This document shows, one piece after another, positions 20,001-29,889 of a stretch of DNA of 64,000 nucleotides (within the stretch, counting starts at the first letter, position 1; each line of letters starts with the position of its first letter). This stretch comes from Symsagittifera roscoffensis (taxonomy: Eukaryota > Xenacoelomorpha > Acoela > Convolutidae): assembly GCF_963678635.1 (NCBI RefSeq), contig NC_087064.1, positions 24,339,489 to 24,403,488 on the forward strand, in the 5' to 3' direction. The position numbers were made by a program, and so were the translations under genes. The notes under the pieces are model-generated. The model was not told the DNA's origin and searched no databases. It saw nothing but the letters and a program-made list of their open reading frames with translations.

Positions 20001-20334
20001 TAAACTTTGAATATTTTGTGTTTCAATTGATTAACTAAGGAAAGGCTGGCGAATAAAAAGAGATAGACAGTCTTTTCCAATACCCTTGCGGGCCAACCGC
20101 AGCGTTGCCAGTGGGAGCATTGCCCGCCCCAATATCAGTCAAAAGAACCTGAAGACTTTCTGATACCGAATTCGAATACTATTTTTTGTGTACAATTTTT
20201 TCGACGAATGTGTAAAAAATGTCTAGATTTTTTAATTGACATTTTGAAACAGTTTTTTCCATCAATTGTAGTTTGTGATCCTTATTTTATTATGCAGTCT
20301 GAGTAAATAATTAAATTAAAGAATTTCACAAAAC

Positions 20335-20568
20335 ATGGGATCCTCATCATCAGTAAATGAAGTTTCAGAGATCGCTCCTGTTAACGAAGCCAAAGAAATG
20401 TGCCCGATCTTTTGTAAAGAGGGGAGACTCTAATATCAGATCCACGAGGGGGTGGTGGTACATAAGCTGTGCTTCGCTTGCTGGCGAAAAATGCCGGATG
20501 AGTTTCATCCAAACTGACCTTTCTGTCGGCAGGACTTGGAGCCGCTCAGTCGTTTCTTACACTCGTAA
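20335..20568 (+). pseudogene. RING-finger pseudogene
   Basis: From ATG at 20335-20337 a frame of 78 codons runs to TAA at 20566-20568 with two internal stops. It contains CPIFCKEG, then HEGVVVHKLCFACW, then PFCRQDLEPLSRF. The spacing of Cys and His matches a C3HC4 RING finger (CPxC...H..C..C...CPxC), the zinc-binding module of many E3 ubiquitin ligases. The second internal stop (TGA) sits where the Cys of the last CPFC pair is expected, so one point change from TGC or TGT has broken the metal site. The other stop (TAA) lies after CKEGRL. The small size suggests a single exon or a small stand-alone RING protein. It lies between the JmjC gene and the acidic ORF on the same strand. Confidence 0.6.
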
Positions 20569-20729
20569 CTATTGCTTTTGGCCTTTTTTCTGTTAAACTA
20601 ACTAAGACTGGTGCCATGTGAACAACCCCTCATTACCACCTTCGACCACTAACTTGGACCCTCCCAGTGTAAACCGCAAAAGAACATGCAACCCTTCCTC
20701 CATATTAATCATATTTTATTTTTGTTTAG

Positions 20730-21149
20730 TTCCTCTGACGATCACACGGCTTACGAGGATGAGGAGGCAAATGTCTCGGACGAGATAGAGTTTGAGACCG
20801 TGCTGCCCTTCCGGAACTCGGACTCGGAGCCGGAACTGGAGCAGTTGAGGAGTGTCTCTGACTTTGATCTGTTCTCGAGCAGTGATGAGGAGGAGAGCAC
20901 TTCCTTGGCCGCTTTTGAGTTCGCACACATGCGCGGGCGGGGCGCGGTCGTGGGTACGCTTTGGTCTGGGATGGTCATATCGACTCCTCCAGCGATGACG
21001 ATTACACTCTGCCCTATAGATGGGCAAGCGGGCAGGGGCGGAGTCGCGGACGAGCCGTGACTGCTAATCTGCCAGGCCGAACTCGAGGCCGCGGCCGAGG
21101 AACCAGAGCCGCTGGGTCATCCCAGCCTGGTGTCGGATCCTCCTCGTAA
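20730..21149 (+). pseudogene. Acidic then RG-rich frame, one frameshift
   Basis: After TTTGTTTAG (possible acceptor) the frame reads SSDDHTAYEDEEANVSDEIE, NSDSEPELEQLRSVSDFDLF, SSSDEEESTS, then FAHMRGRG. The frame then shifts near 20935 and goes on as GRGYALVWDGHIDSSSDDDY, later RGRAVTANLPGRTRGRGRG, to TAA at 21147-21149. An acidic Ser-rich stretch followed by RG repeats is typical of N-termini of piggyBac-type transposase proteins and of some nuclear proteins. No transposase domain follows, so the assignment is only a possibility. The region is clearly more GC-rich than its surroundings, which suggests real former coding sequence. The minus-strand frames at 20716-21027 are shadows. Confidence 0.45.
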
Positions 21150-21576
21150 AGTTTCAAAATCTCAAAAGATTTTTTAAAATCATTTCATGACTAGTTTATT
21201 AGAAAACTGTTTTTAATGCCAATGCCGCCGTCAGAGTCAGTGTTTTATTAGTAGTTACTAATCAACCACACAGTCAGATCACCATCACAATCAGATTACC
21301 AGTAAGTTTCAAAATCTCAAAACTCAAAATATGTTACTACAATATTTTATGACAAGTTTCAAGAAAACTGTTTTTTTAGTGAAAACAATCGCCCTCAGTA
21401 TGCAAATGCCCGACTCAATCAGTCAACTCGAGTTCAACTCGCAAAAGCAAAACAAGGTTAGCCGCTTGCTGTGTGCTCACAAAGCCAGTCATCGTCTATC
21501 TAAATTTTAGATTCTCAAACAAATTTTACCAAAATATTTATGACTAAGTTTTTATTGGAAAACAGTTTTTAGTGCA
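21150..21576. repeat. Three degenerate ~150-210 bp repeats
   Basis: GT(A)AAGTTTCAAAATCTCAAAA, then TTTATGAC(T/A)AGTTT, then GAAAAC(T)GTTTTTAATG(C) occur at about 21148-21220, 21302-21385 and 21508-21576. Each unit is followed by a sequence of CA-rich words. This array leads into the 24/38-bp minisatellite next to it. Confidence 0.6.
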
Positions 21577-21579
21577 AAT

Positions 21580-21730
21580 CCATGTCTCTGGTGCCGACTC
21601 AAAACGCCGTCTCAAATCGCCGTCTCTGGTGCCGACTCAAATCGCCGTCTCAAATCGTCGACTCTGGTGGCGACTCAAATCTCCGTCTCTGGTGCTACAT
21701 CAAGTGCCGTCACTGGTGCTACATCAATTT
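21580..21730. repeat. GTCTCTGGTGCCGACTCAAATCGCC minisatellite
   Basis: About five units built from CTCTGGTG(C/G)(C/T)GACTCAAATC(G/T)CCGT and TCTCAAATCGCC, with unit lengths of about 24 and 38 bp. The last units change to CTGGTGCTACATCAA. Several frames stay open across it, and this creates the artificial ORFs at 21572-21916. Confidence 0.8.
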
Positions 21731-22217
21731 TACGAGTTTTATCAGTGTTTTTATCAGAGTCACTTAGTTATACAGTCAATCAACGTCCTTTCTCTATATA
21801 AAACTGTAGAATTAGTTGTCTTGTGTTCTTTAATATCTGATAAATTTTTTTGCTTCCAGCTGTGGGGCATTTCTGTTGGGCCCTGTTTTAAATCTTTTTT
21901 GGTACTACAAAGTTAATTACATTAGTTAAATATTTTATTGATAGTTATGGGAAAAAAGTATTTCTTTTTGGTTTGAGAAAATTGGCTCTAACTGAAACTA
22001 ATTGTTATTTATTCGGACCAGCTCTTGTCATTTTGATGATGCGTCCAAATAATTAAAAATTTGGCTGTAACTAAACCTAGGATAGATGTTTACAATCATA
22101 ACGGGCTAATGAGAATCAAAATGTGGTGGTCTTCTCTTTTCTTAAAATTTGAAGAAATGTATCTCAATCCTCATTTTATTAACTCACTCTTTATACCTCC
22201 TTTTTCCTTCTATAATT

Positions 22218-23558
22218 ATGTCAGAATTTGCCGGTTCAATATCAGAAATTCCTGGGGTTTCAATTGATTGCTTCAATGGTGAGAACCTCAAACCTACGGT
22301 TTAATTTTTTTTTCGCACTGTCATACAGATCAAATGGTGGGTCTTAATGAACCTGAGCGCTTCGAAAGGTTAAAACACTACAACTTTAATTTTTTTGTCT
22401 AAAATTTAGGCTGCTTTGTTGAGTGCATTGCCGCTTTATGTTCATTTAACTCCATATATATACCACTGGAATAAGATAATGATATACATTGAATGTTTCG
22501 TCGGAAGGGGCGAGCCTCATACCCTAACTGTCACTCTTATTGCTGCAGGTCACTGTCCAGGCCCAATAATGCTCTTACTAATTTCTAAAGAAAAGTCTGT
22601 CCTTTTTTCTGGCAATTTCAGATGGCAAGTTGGCCATACGAAGCAAAAAAATCATCTGTTCAACAGTTTACAAGAAACTGCTGTTCACAATTTTGATAAT
22701 ATTTACATTGACACAACATTTTGCAAAACAGATTCCGATTTTATACCTTGTAGGGCGAGCTGTCTTTCAGCCATATTTTAACCCGTGTCCGAATGGCTCT
22801 GTTAATTTCAAAATAATGTGGTCCATTTTTGTAACAAAACTCGCTACGGTTATGAGTTTTTGATGAAAAAGCTTGCACTTAGATTCAACATTCAAGTTCA
22901 CGTTTCATTATGTCAGTATTAACGTACAATTTTGTTCCATCATTTCAAAACTGGCTCACCTTAGATGGCAAAAGTAACAAAATCCATTTCTCCAAGCCGT
23001 CGTCTGCGTCTCTGTACTTAAAACTGCCTTGCAATCCGGGCATCCCGAGTCCAGAAGTGCTTACAATCTTTCCAACCGCATTGTTTTTCACTAAAAACGA
23101 GATAATGCCTGGGAGATTGGTTAAAGCAGTGTCTGATACAACCATTCGGTGTTGTTATTCTTCGCACTCTTCAGCTGACGAAATAATTGATTTCCTTTTG
23201 AGTCTGCAGTTCGAAAATACTACACCCTTCCTTTGACCGGATAAGGATACTCCACTTGATTCTGTGTAAGCTTTCATTTTAAATAAGCTCAAACATCGAA
23301 ACCCAAAAACGTCAAACGATGCGAATACAGAGTTGTGGAAAGAGAAAATTCAATTCAATAATAGAGGTAAACGCAATCAATATCTGGAGAAAATTTCAAA
23401 AAAAAACACCAGACTACAAATACTATAGTGAGCCATTGAGACAACAGAGACGCTTTGTCGACGGTGGAGATTTCGAGGAAAAGGATTCAGAAACAACCGA
23501 AACAGCCAAAGCCAAAAATAGAACAGAAAAATTGATCCAATTTCTCATCAATAATTAA
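22218..23558 (+). pseudogene. DCLRE1C: Artemis/DCLRE1C-like (SNM1) nuclease pseudogene
   Basis: The ATG at 22218 starts MSEFAGSISEIPGVSIDCF, close to the known start of Artemis (MSSFEGxMxEYPxISIDRFD). After a frameshift in a poly-T run, 22313-22390 reads SHCHTDQMVGL, the HxHxDH metal motif with the last His changed to Gln. Block 22416-22781 reads LTVTLIAAGHCPGP, VLFSGNFR and DNIYIDTTFC, matching AGHCPGS, LYTGDFR and VYLDTTFC; the Asp of GDFR is Asn. Block 22833-22920 reads RYGYEFLMKKLALRFNIQVH, and 22910-23236 ends in VSDTTIRCCYSSHSSADEII, matching YRxCFSFHSSYxEIxDFL. A basic and acidic tail follows to 23558. Artemis opens DNA hairpins and trims ends in non-homologous end joining. Metal ligands are lost and the frame is broken at least three times. 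No introns are obvious, so it may be a processed copy. Confidence 0.8.
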
Positions 23559-23709
23559 AAAATATATTTTACTTTTCGTACTTTCTTTTTCACCGCTTGT
23601 ATAAGTTGTTTTTTTTCAGTGTTAATAAAAAGAGGACATTTTAATCCAATTTTCAGAGGATGTTTCAGTTCAGCTTTTAAAAAACACAGTCGAGCCGTCC
23701 TTTATCTAG

Positions 23710-24115
23710 TCTCAAATACTGAACAATCTCATCTCAAATACTGATGATGATTTCTTAACCAACTGAATCATCTCATCTCAAATACTGATGATGATTTCTT
23801 AACCAACTGAACCATCTCAACTCAAATACTGATGAGCGACTTAGTTGCCATTTCAAACTGAACCATCTCATCTCGAATACTGATGATGATTTCGTAACCA
23901 TAACTGAACCATTCTCATCTCAAATATTGCTGAGTGGTTTAGCTTCCATTTCAAACTGAACCATCTCATCTCAACTACTCCTGATAATTTCTTAACTATC
24001 ACTGAACCATCTCATCTCAAATACTGTTGAGTGATTTAACTGCCCCCAATTCAAACATGAACTGCCATTTCAAAACCTGAACTGCTATTTCAAACCCATT
24101 TCAAACCATCGCAAA
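23710..24115. repeat. CATCTCATCTCAAATACTGATGA tandem repeat
   Basis: About seven units of 45-60 bp. Each has GAACCATCTCATCTCAAATA followed by CTGATGATGATTTCTTAACC or, alternately, by CTGATGAGCGACTTAGTTGC and CATTTCAAACT. Two unit types alternate towards the right end, which closes with CATTTCAAACC words up to about 24115. Confidence 0.85.
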
Positions 24116-24369
24116 CCCTAAATGTCTTTCGATGATTGTATTTTCCGATCCCAAAAAATCATCCGATCATCAGATAAAGACAAAGAAAGATTTGACATCC
24201 GCACAGTTAACCAATGTTTTAGGATTCGATGAGGGATTCCACTGAAAAATGGATAAGTCCTTGCTGTCAATTTGCGCGTTGCTAAAGATAATAAATCAAA
24301 TATTCCACCTCTAGTTTTTAATTGTACATATGCAAGTTCAGTAATAAACAAAAATATGGAGTTCACTTA

Positions 24370-24630
24370 CATTTTGCGAAACCCGCTTTTATTTGCGGAT
24401 TCCGGTTACAAATTTTGCGGACTCCACTCACATTTGCGGATTCCACTTATATTTTGCGGATTCCTTTTACATTTTGCGGAATCCACTTACCGTTGTGGAA
24501 TCCAGAACAACTAGCTATATTTGCTTGTTGCGGAATCCGCAAAAAAACAAATGTGCCGACAAAATTTACGTTACAGGTATTTGTACGCGGAATCTACTGA
24601 TTTTTTGTTAACGGAATCCACTTACATTTT
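24370..24630 (+). repeat. GGAATCCGCAA short tandem repeat, block 2
   Basis: TTTGCGGATTCC and TTTTGCGGAATCCACTTACA recur about every 20-25 bp from 24375 to 24500, then TTGCGGAATCCGCAAAAAAA at 24529 and CGGAATCCACTTACATTTTG at 24614. Same family as block 1 at 5.96-6.32 kb but in the opposite orientation. The three plus frames that overlap it read periodic LRIP, FADSTY or ILRNP words, a consequence of the repeat. Confidence 0.8.
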
Positions 24631-24639
24631 GGAACATGT

Positions 24640-25003
24640 TTAAAGACTTGTCTCTGGAATCCAGGAACATACAGACACAAAATTGTGCGCCTATCCACTG
24701 CACAGTTTGGCCTTGTAATGTAACTAACTGAAGTCTCCAGGCTTCTCAACTGATTTGCAACAATTTCGGATCAAGCCAACAATCTTCGGACTACGTTTTT
24801 TTCAATTCTTTGTCCAAATCGAGGAAGGCCGTAAAATTAAAGCTCAAAGATAATCATCATTCCTTCAGTTTCCATGTTATCTAAGGCAAGACAAACCCGA
24901 TAAAATATGACTGATATATCTATGCATGACTCATTTTACTTTGTTATTCAGGTTTCATGATAATTTTCTAATCTTCCGACGGGGTCATACCTGGCAACGG
25001 AAA
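24640..25003. other. Spacer
   Basis: No gene or repeat recognised between the GGAATCC array and the inverted-repeat element. Confidence 0.45.
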
Positions 25004-25309
25004 CTACCCGCGATGAGGTTCCATGGATAATAATCGATTATAAAAGATTTTCATGGTCTGTCTCTATAAATTTTCAAAATATTCGATTATAATGGATTCC
25101 CGTACCCAGCGAAGGCTGTTTTTCTAGATAGAAATGTTATATAGATTACCTAGCCAAATTTTTAGGTGCAGAAAAGATTTGTTTATTTCTTAGTTTACAA
25201 AAAACATTTTCTGGAAAAAAAAATAACTAGAAATCAGTTCACTGCTCAACCGCAACGAGATAAACATGCTTCGAGTATACACAATAGCCGTAGCAATAAA
25301 ATGTAAATT

Positions 25310-25331
25310 AACACTTGTTATAACAAGTGTT
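25310..25331. repeat. Perfect 22-bp palindrome
   Basis: The sequence AACACTTGTTA joined to its exact reverse complement TAACAAGTGTT, with no spacer. It lies 26 bp upstream of the tRNA-like unit and inside the MITE-like element. It could be a protein-binding site or an insertion relic; nothing in the sequence decides. Confidence 0.85.
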
Positions 25332-25356
25332 GCTTTGCATTAGATTGCGCATACAA

Positions 25357-25437
25357 TCCTCATGTTGCCTAGCGGTTAGCACATCCGCCGCTCAAATTGC
25401 TGATCGGGAGTTCAAGACCCAGATGGAGACTTTTTTT
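25357..25437 (+). tRNA. tRNA-like pol III unit (pseudo-tRNA or SINE head)
   Basis: It has an A-box-like word CTAGCGGTTAGCA (25369-25381), a B-box-like word GAGTTCAAGACCC (25409-25421) with the GTTCAANNC core, and a T7 pol III terminator at 25431-25437. The ends TCCTCAT (25357-25363) and ATGGAGA pair as a 7-bp acceptor stem with one mismatch and one wobble. The D and anticodon arms pair poorly, so I do not assign an anticodon, and a functional tRNA is unlikely. A tRNA-derived SINE head or pseudogene fits better. Confidence 0.45.
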
Positions 25438-25897
25438 AAATTAGAAATAAACTAGATTTAGCTATTTTCTGATCAAAAATATGATGAGAAATAAAGAACT
25501 TTAAGAAAGTACCTGATTTATTTAAACTTATCACAAAAAGTTTCCGACCCGAAAATTAGCTTAGCTATGAAGTGTTCCAGATCAGAAATAAAAAAATTTC
25601 TCGGCACGGGTTAATAGTCGATAATGGATTAATGTGAAACAAAAGTAGACATCACTTTAATCCATTATAATCGATTACAATGGTTAATAATGGATTATAA
25701 GAGCTTATAATGGGTTATAATAGATTTTTCTGTTAAAGAGCCTAAATTTTCCGAAACCTTGAAATCAAATATTCAAAACGTTCAAAAATGGTCAAAAAGT
25801 CTTATCGTTTTTTACTCCTTTTTGTTTTTTTTCTACTTGTCTCCCTTCCCCTAAACACTTCACGCTAACTCTCTTATCAATTATCCTTACTTGCAAT

Positions 25898-26018
25898 TAC
25901 CGTAAACAAATGCCCACCTCCATGCCCACCTCCAAATTTTCTACTTGTCTCCATGCCCACCTCCAAACAAATTTTCTACTTGTCTCCATGCCCACCTCCA
26001 AACAAATGCCCACCTCCA
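25898..26018. repeat. ATGCCCACCTCCAAA tandem repeat
   Basis: ATGCCCACCTCCAAA(CAAA) recurs five to six times between about 25910 and 26018, alternating with TTTTCTACTTGTCTCC. The arrangement gives composite units of about 35 bp within the MITE-like element. Confidence 0.8.
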
Positions 26019-26269
26019 AATTTTAACTAAATTTTAACGAAATCGAGTAGGCTGTGAGTAATACAGAAAAAGCCGCAAAAAATTTTAGAGGTTATAATCC
26101 ATTATCATGGAATTTTAATTGATATTAACTGGTTTATTTTTTTCTTAAAAAATTTTGGGTTATAATGCATTATAATCGAATGCGCGGTCCCAAAGTGTAA
26201 ATATAATCAGTTTTTGGCCACGAAATTGATTATAATCGATCATTATCCGTAGAACCTCACTCCGGGTAG

Positions 26270-26660
26270 GGTACTAGTGGCCGGCTAATGGTTTTAACAA
26301 CTGTTGACAATCTTAGCCATAAAAAAAAATTGAATTATAACTGTTAACTTCATAACACATCAACCGTTAAAACAAATTGATCAAGAAACCTAATCTAGAC
26401 AGTTGTTCAACTCTCTATTTTAATCTTAGTCTAGTTTTATCCTTCCCTTGCCGTTTAAATTATTTTAAGAAATGGGTTTTTGTATGTTAAGTTTCAGCGA
26501 AAATAAATTTTATGTAGCTCATATTGCCGGCATACCACATTACTGTTCTAAAGGTTATTCTCTAGCTTGCGTAATCATTGCAACCACCCCGTGACTTACC
26601 ACATCGAAAACTAAAGCTAAATGACCAATTTTTTCTTGTAGCCAGTTTCTGCTTTGAAAT
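26270..26660. other. Spacer between two inverted-repeat elements
   Basis: AT-rich; no gene, repeat or RNA recognised. Confidence 0.45.
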
Positions 26661-26663
26661 GGT

Positions 26664-27130
26664 GGTACTACTATAATAGAGTGGTTCCTTGAAAATAGCC
26701 AGGTCCCTTAAGAATTAGACATCTAGAGCTCTCTAATTGTTTTTTAATTATAAGTTCACCATTCAAAAAGATTTCGCAAAGTTTTTTCAAACAAAGTTTA
26801 TGTTTTGTTATGCTGTATTATCTCCCCCCTCACCGTTTTAAGGTTGAAAATTCGAAAAAAAAAAATCAAAATTGAGGTTTGATGAAAAATATAAGTTAAC
26901 CCAATTACGGTCTTTAAATCGTGAAATAATATGAAGCGAGCATTTTTCTTGATATACAGAAAAAAGTGATAACAAAATTCAACCTACAAAGTTCCTGGCT
27001 CAACATATTTTGCGAGCTTTTTAAAACGAAAAAATTATACAAAAATTAGATTTTAATTTTTTACATGCAAAATGCGGGACCTCTCTATCATAGTTGCTTT
27101 TTCGAGGGACCACTCTATCATAGTAGTACC
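26664..27130. mobile_element. 467-bp MITE-like element, mariner-like ends
   Basis: The left end GGTACTACTATAATAGAGTG then GTTCC matches the reverse complement of the right end, GGTACTACTATGATAGAGTG then GTCCC, over about 25 bp with two differences. If the TA at each end is the target duplication, the termini read CTACTATNATAGAGTGG, which would fit a Tc1/mariner-type MITE. A sub-terminal copy of the right-end motif (GGGACCTCTCTATCATAGT) is at 27076. There is no coding capacity. Confidence 0.7.
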
Positions 27131-27660
27131 GAAATAGTTTGCTTGCACTTCCATGCGCCAAACAGTAGAACAAAAACTTCAGCTTGGGTTGACATATATG
27201 GTTAGAGAAGCACTTTTCATTCATGGAAGAAGTGCATGTACTAAAATTCCTTACTTTTCCACAGATAAAAACCATTGTATGAAAAGTTTGACGCGCGTTT
27301 TTCTCTCAATGAAAAAGTTTTACGAGCATTTTTTCCGTAGATCAAATCGCAAATTAAGAAATAAGCCAAGTAAGTCGTCAAACTCATCATTTTTACATGG
27401 TATTATAACTAAAAGCGCAAACAAAATTTGAAGGATTGCGCAGTTTTCGTTAGCATGGAAAAAAGCTTGTCATAATTAATTTTTATAATTTTGAGTTGTA
27501 TGACAGGCTTTTTTTCATAGACTCTTTTTTTGGAATTTTAGGATAAGCAATTTCAAGCAACAGGAATGATGCTAACAGATGCCCATAATCTTACTAGCCT
27601 TGTTTAATTTTATTCATGTATGTGTTACTGTTGTCGTAAAGTTCAAAGTAAAATAAGAGT
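27131..27660. other. Spacer with an unassigned small frame
   Basis: The plus frame 27153-27431 (92 codons) has basic and Phe-rich composition and no recognised motif. No splice signals or second copy were seen. I do not support it as a gene. Confidence 0.4.
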
Positions 27661-28275
27661 TCTCGTATCAGAGCCAAGCCCTGAATGTTCCGACTATCTC
27701 GTAAGGTCTATAAAGGAATATTAACATGGAAAACGTAAATGTAAAAAATAGAAAAGAAAATTATTTTTGTTCTGACTTTCGTAACAAAAACAACGGAATA
27801 TTTGTGCTCAGGATGGGTTTTTTTTCTTCAGAAAATTTTCGACTTTTTATCTAGCTCTTTTTGACGGAATTCTTTTATATCATTCAAAAAGTATTGTCGT
27901 CCTGAGCTTAAATTTGAAAAACTATTTCACCTGTGACCATTTTTGGTAAAAGTATGGGGGTTTAAAGATTGCCATTTCGGCCAATTTGGGACAATTAACG
28001 CGCGATATATTTCGCTCAATTCATGCGTAAGCGTAGACTTAATCCGTCATAGAATCACTTCAAATTGGTTGAAGGAAGCTTATTTGCCATAATTGGTTTG
28101 TTACTAGAAGTGAACTCTATCACTTTGTACTTCATATGGCGTGTGGGGTGATGATTTTCACAAAAAGTCTCAAATTAAGTTAAAAAGTCGTTTTTCTTAT
28201 TACATTTAATTTTTTCATGTTGTTACTGCTCCATAAAAGGCAATCGGAATTTTCATGGCTTTGCCCTGAACCGGT
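27661..28275. mobile_element. ~600-bp inverted-repeat element, family with CAGGGC ends
   Basis: The left end CAGAGCCAAGCCCTGAATGT then TCCGACTATC matches the reverse complement of the right end, CAGGGCAAAGCCATGAAAAT then TCCGATTGCC. The interior from 27766 is colinear with the arms of the 31-33 kb element (CAACGGAATATTTGTGCTCA, TGTCGTCCTGAGCTTAAATT, GACAATTAACGCGCGATAT). CAGGG termini are typical of hAT elements, but I see no 8-bp target duplication. Non-coding. Confidence 0.6.
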
Positions 28276-28320
28276 AGAGAGACCCATTTTCGCTCTCAAA
28301 TTAGCTGAGTTAAAAAGCAG

Positions 28321-28497
28321 TAGCCGTCAAAAGAATTTCCTAGAGCTACAAATAAGTCAATTTGATGGAAGAAGTTTGCGCTGTCACAAAAACTTCGGAA
28401 AAATTACCTCAATTTTTGGATCGGACTTTCTGATTGTTATAACGCAATAGCCGTCAAATGAATATCCTAGAGCTACAAAGGAGTCAATTTGATGGGG
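28321..28497. repeat. Direct repeat, 128-bp period
   Basis: TAGCCGTCAAA(A/T)GAAT(T/A)TCCTAGAGCTACAAA...GTCAATTTGATGG occurs at about 28321-28368 and again at 28449-28496. The two copies are about 48 bp each with a handful of differences, just to the right of the inverted-repeat element. Confidence 0.75.
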
Positions 28498-28499
28498 TC

Positions 28500-29455
28500 A
28501 ATTTTGTCAAAGAGAAAAACACCAAGCGACTCAAATCAGTCTATACCGAAGGTTGATAACCTATTTTCACTCATGTCGATAGAGAAGAGGTACATGACAA
28601 CGAACTATCTGGATCTTTCTTGTCAGTTGCATAGTTGGTTTACCTTTGGATGGCGTCAGTGTCCAGACACTGATTCTTTGTGACGTAGCATCCACAAACT
28701 CCTCTGGCTAATCGCCTATATTTGGTTGCTCGGTCAACTTAACCAACAGTGGTTTCAAAGCTAGAAATGTCATCGAGACATAGCAACTAGAATTTAATAT
28801 CTTGCCCAAAATAAAATAACACCAAATTGACCTGTTTTTATGGAATCTTATGTGAACTGCATGAATGCATCTTATGTGAAATCTTATGTGAAATGAGCAT
28901 GAACAACCTTGAACAACCTTGAACTGCAGAAACAATCCTTTACTTACCTCCTATTAAACCCTGACAGAACAACTATGAGAATAAAGAAGTTATCGTGGGA
29001 CAGGATTACTACCCCGCCGATCGACAGATGAGTTTTGGTTAATGAAAGACCTTAACGTACCATACTTTTTTCGCCTATTATCAGAGGTTCCTGTCATTAG
29101 AGGTTCGCTAGCGCTGTGCACTAGCTTAACTTCATCGTGCATCAAGTTTGCTCTGAAGAGTCTTCTTTACAGGGCCACATAATGTCTTGGTATGAATTGA
29201 AGTAGCCGTATGAGGCTTTTGATTAAACTCTTGCCGGTTCCTCTGAAGGTGAACGCTCTCAATCCATAGTTAAGGCAGTTAAGATCCACAATTTAAATAT
29301 ACATCCCTACCTATGCTTTGGGATGAGAGCAATGTCAGTCTACTTAATAACTACTAGTACCTGCTTGCTGAATTTAGACATTTAGAGCAAAAACACTTGA
29401 AGCTGCGCAAAAAAAAAACCGCTGACACAAAAAAAAAATCAAGAAATGTCAAGCC
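28500..29455. other. Stretch without a supported gene, left of the gap
   Basis: Short frames only (28489-28683 plus, 28708-28935 minus). A small repeat of CTTATGTGAAATC and of AACAACCTTG lies at 28850-28925. Poly-A runs directly precede the gap. Confidence 0.4.
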
Positions 29456-29655
29456 NNNNNNNNNNNNNNNNNNNNNNNNNNNNNNNNNNNNNNNNNNNNN
29501 NNNNNNNNNNNNNNNNNNNNNNNNNNNNNNNNNNNNNNNNNNNNNNNNNNNNNNNNNNNNNNNNNNNNNNNNNNNNNNNNNNNNNNNNNNNNNNNNNNNN
29601 NNNNNNNNNNNNNNNNNNNNNNNNNNNNNNNNNNNNNNNNNNNNNNNNNNNNNNN
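29456..29655. other. Assembly gap (200 N)
   Basis: Exactly 200 unknown bases, a round number used by scaffolding software, so the real distance is unknown. All frames reported across it are artefacts. A long C run and a long G run lie within 500 bp to the right. Confidence 0.98.
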
Positions 29656-29889
29656 ACTCTAAACAATTTTAACAACACGTTTTAATTACCCGCGTTGCTC
29701 TACCAATGTCTCGGCTTCCTACCAATTTCAAGAGATTTGCGTTTTTATAATTTTGTAAAGTTGTAGATTTGATAATTAGGGTTGAATGAGAAAAAAAACC
29801 CTAGAATTAGTTGCAATAAAAAAATCAAGTAATTTTAATCGCGAAACCATAAATTTTTTTCCTTAGTTATCATTTAGAGCTTTTTTGCA

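Larger units (their letters stand above)
25004..26269. mobile_element. 1.27-kb MITE-like element with inverted termini
   Basis: The left end, CTACCCGCGATGAGGTTCCA then TGGATAATAATCGATTATAA, matches the reverse complement of the right end, CTACCCGGAGTGAGGTTCTA then CGGATAATGATCGATTATAA, over about 40 bp. Both ends have ATAATCGATTATAA next to them, and variants such as ATGGATTATAA and GGTTATAAT recur in the interior (25615-25730, 26085-26180). No transposase is encoded. No clear target-site duplication is seen next to the termini, so I cannot name the superfamily. Inside lie a 22-bp palindrome, a tRNA-like unit and a small tandem repeat. Confidence 0.65.

Noticed and set aside
24272-24611. Three overlapping plus frames with LRIP/ADSTY periodicity
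   Set aside because: Products of the GGAATCC tandem array.
29397-29685. Three open frames across 29.4-29.7 kb
   Set aside because: They consist of unknown residues from the 200-N gap.
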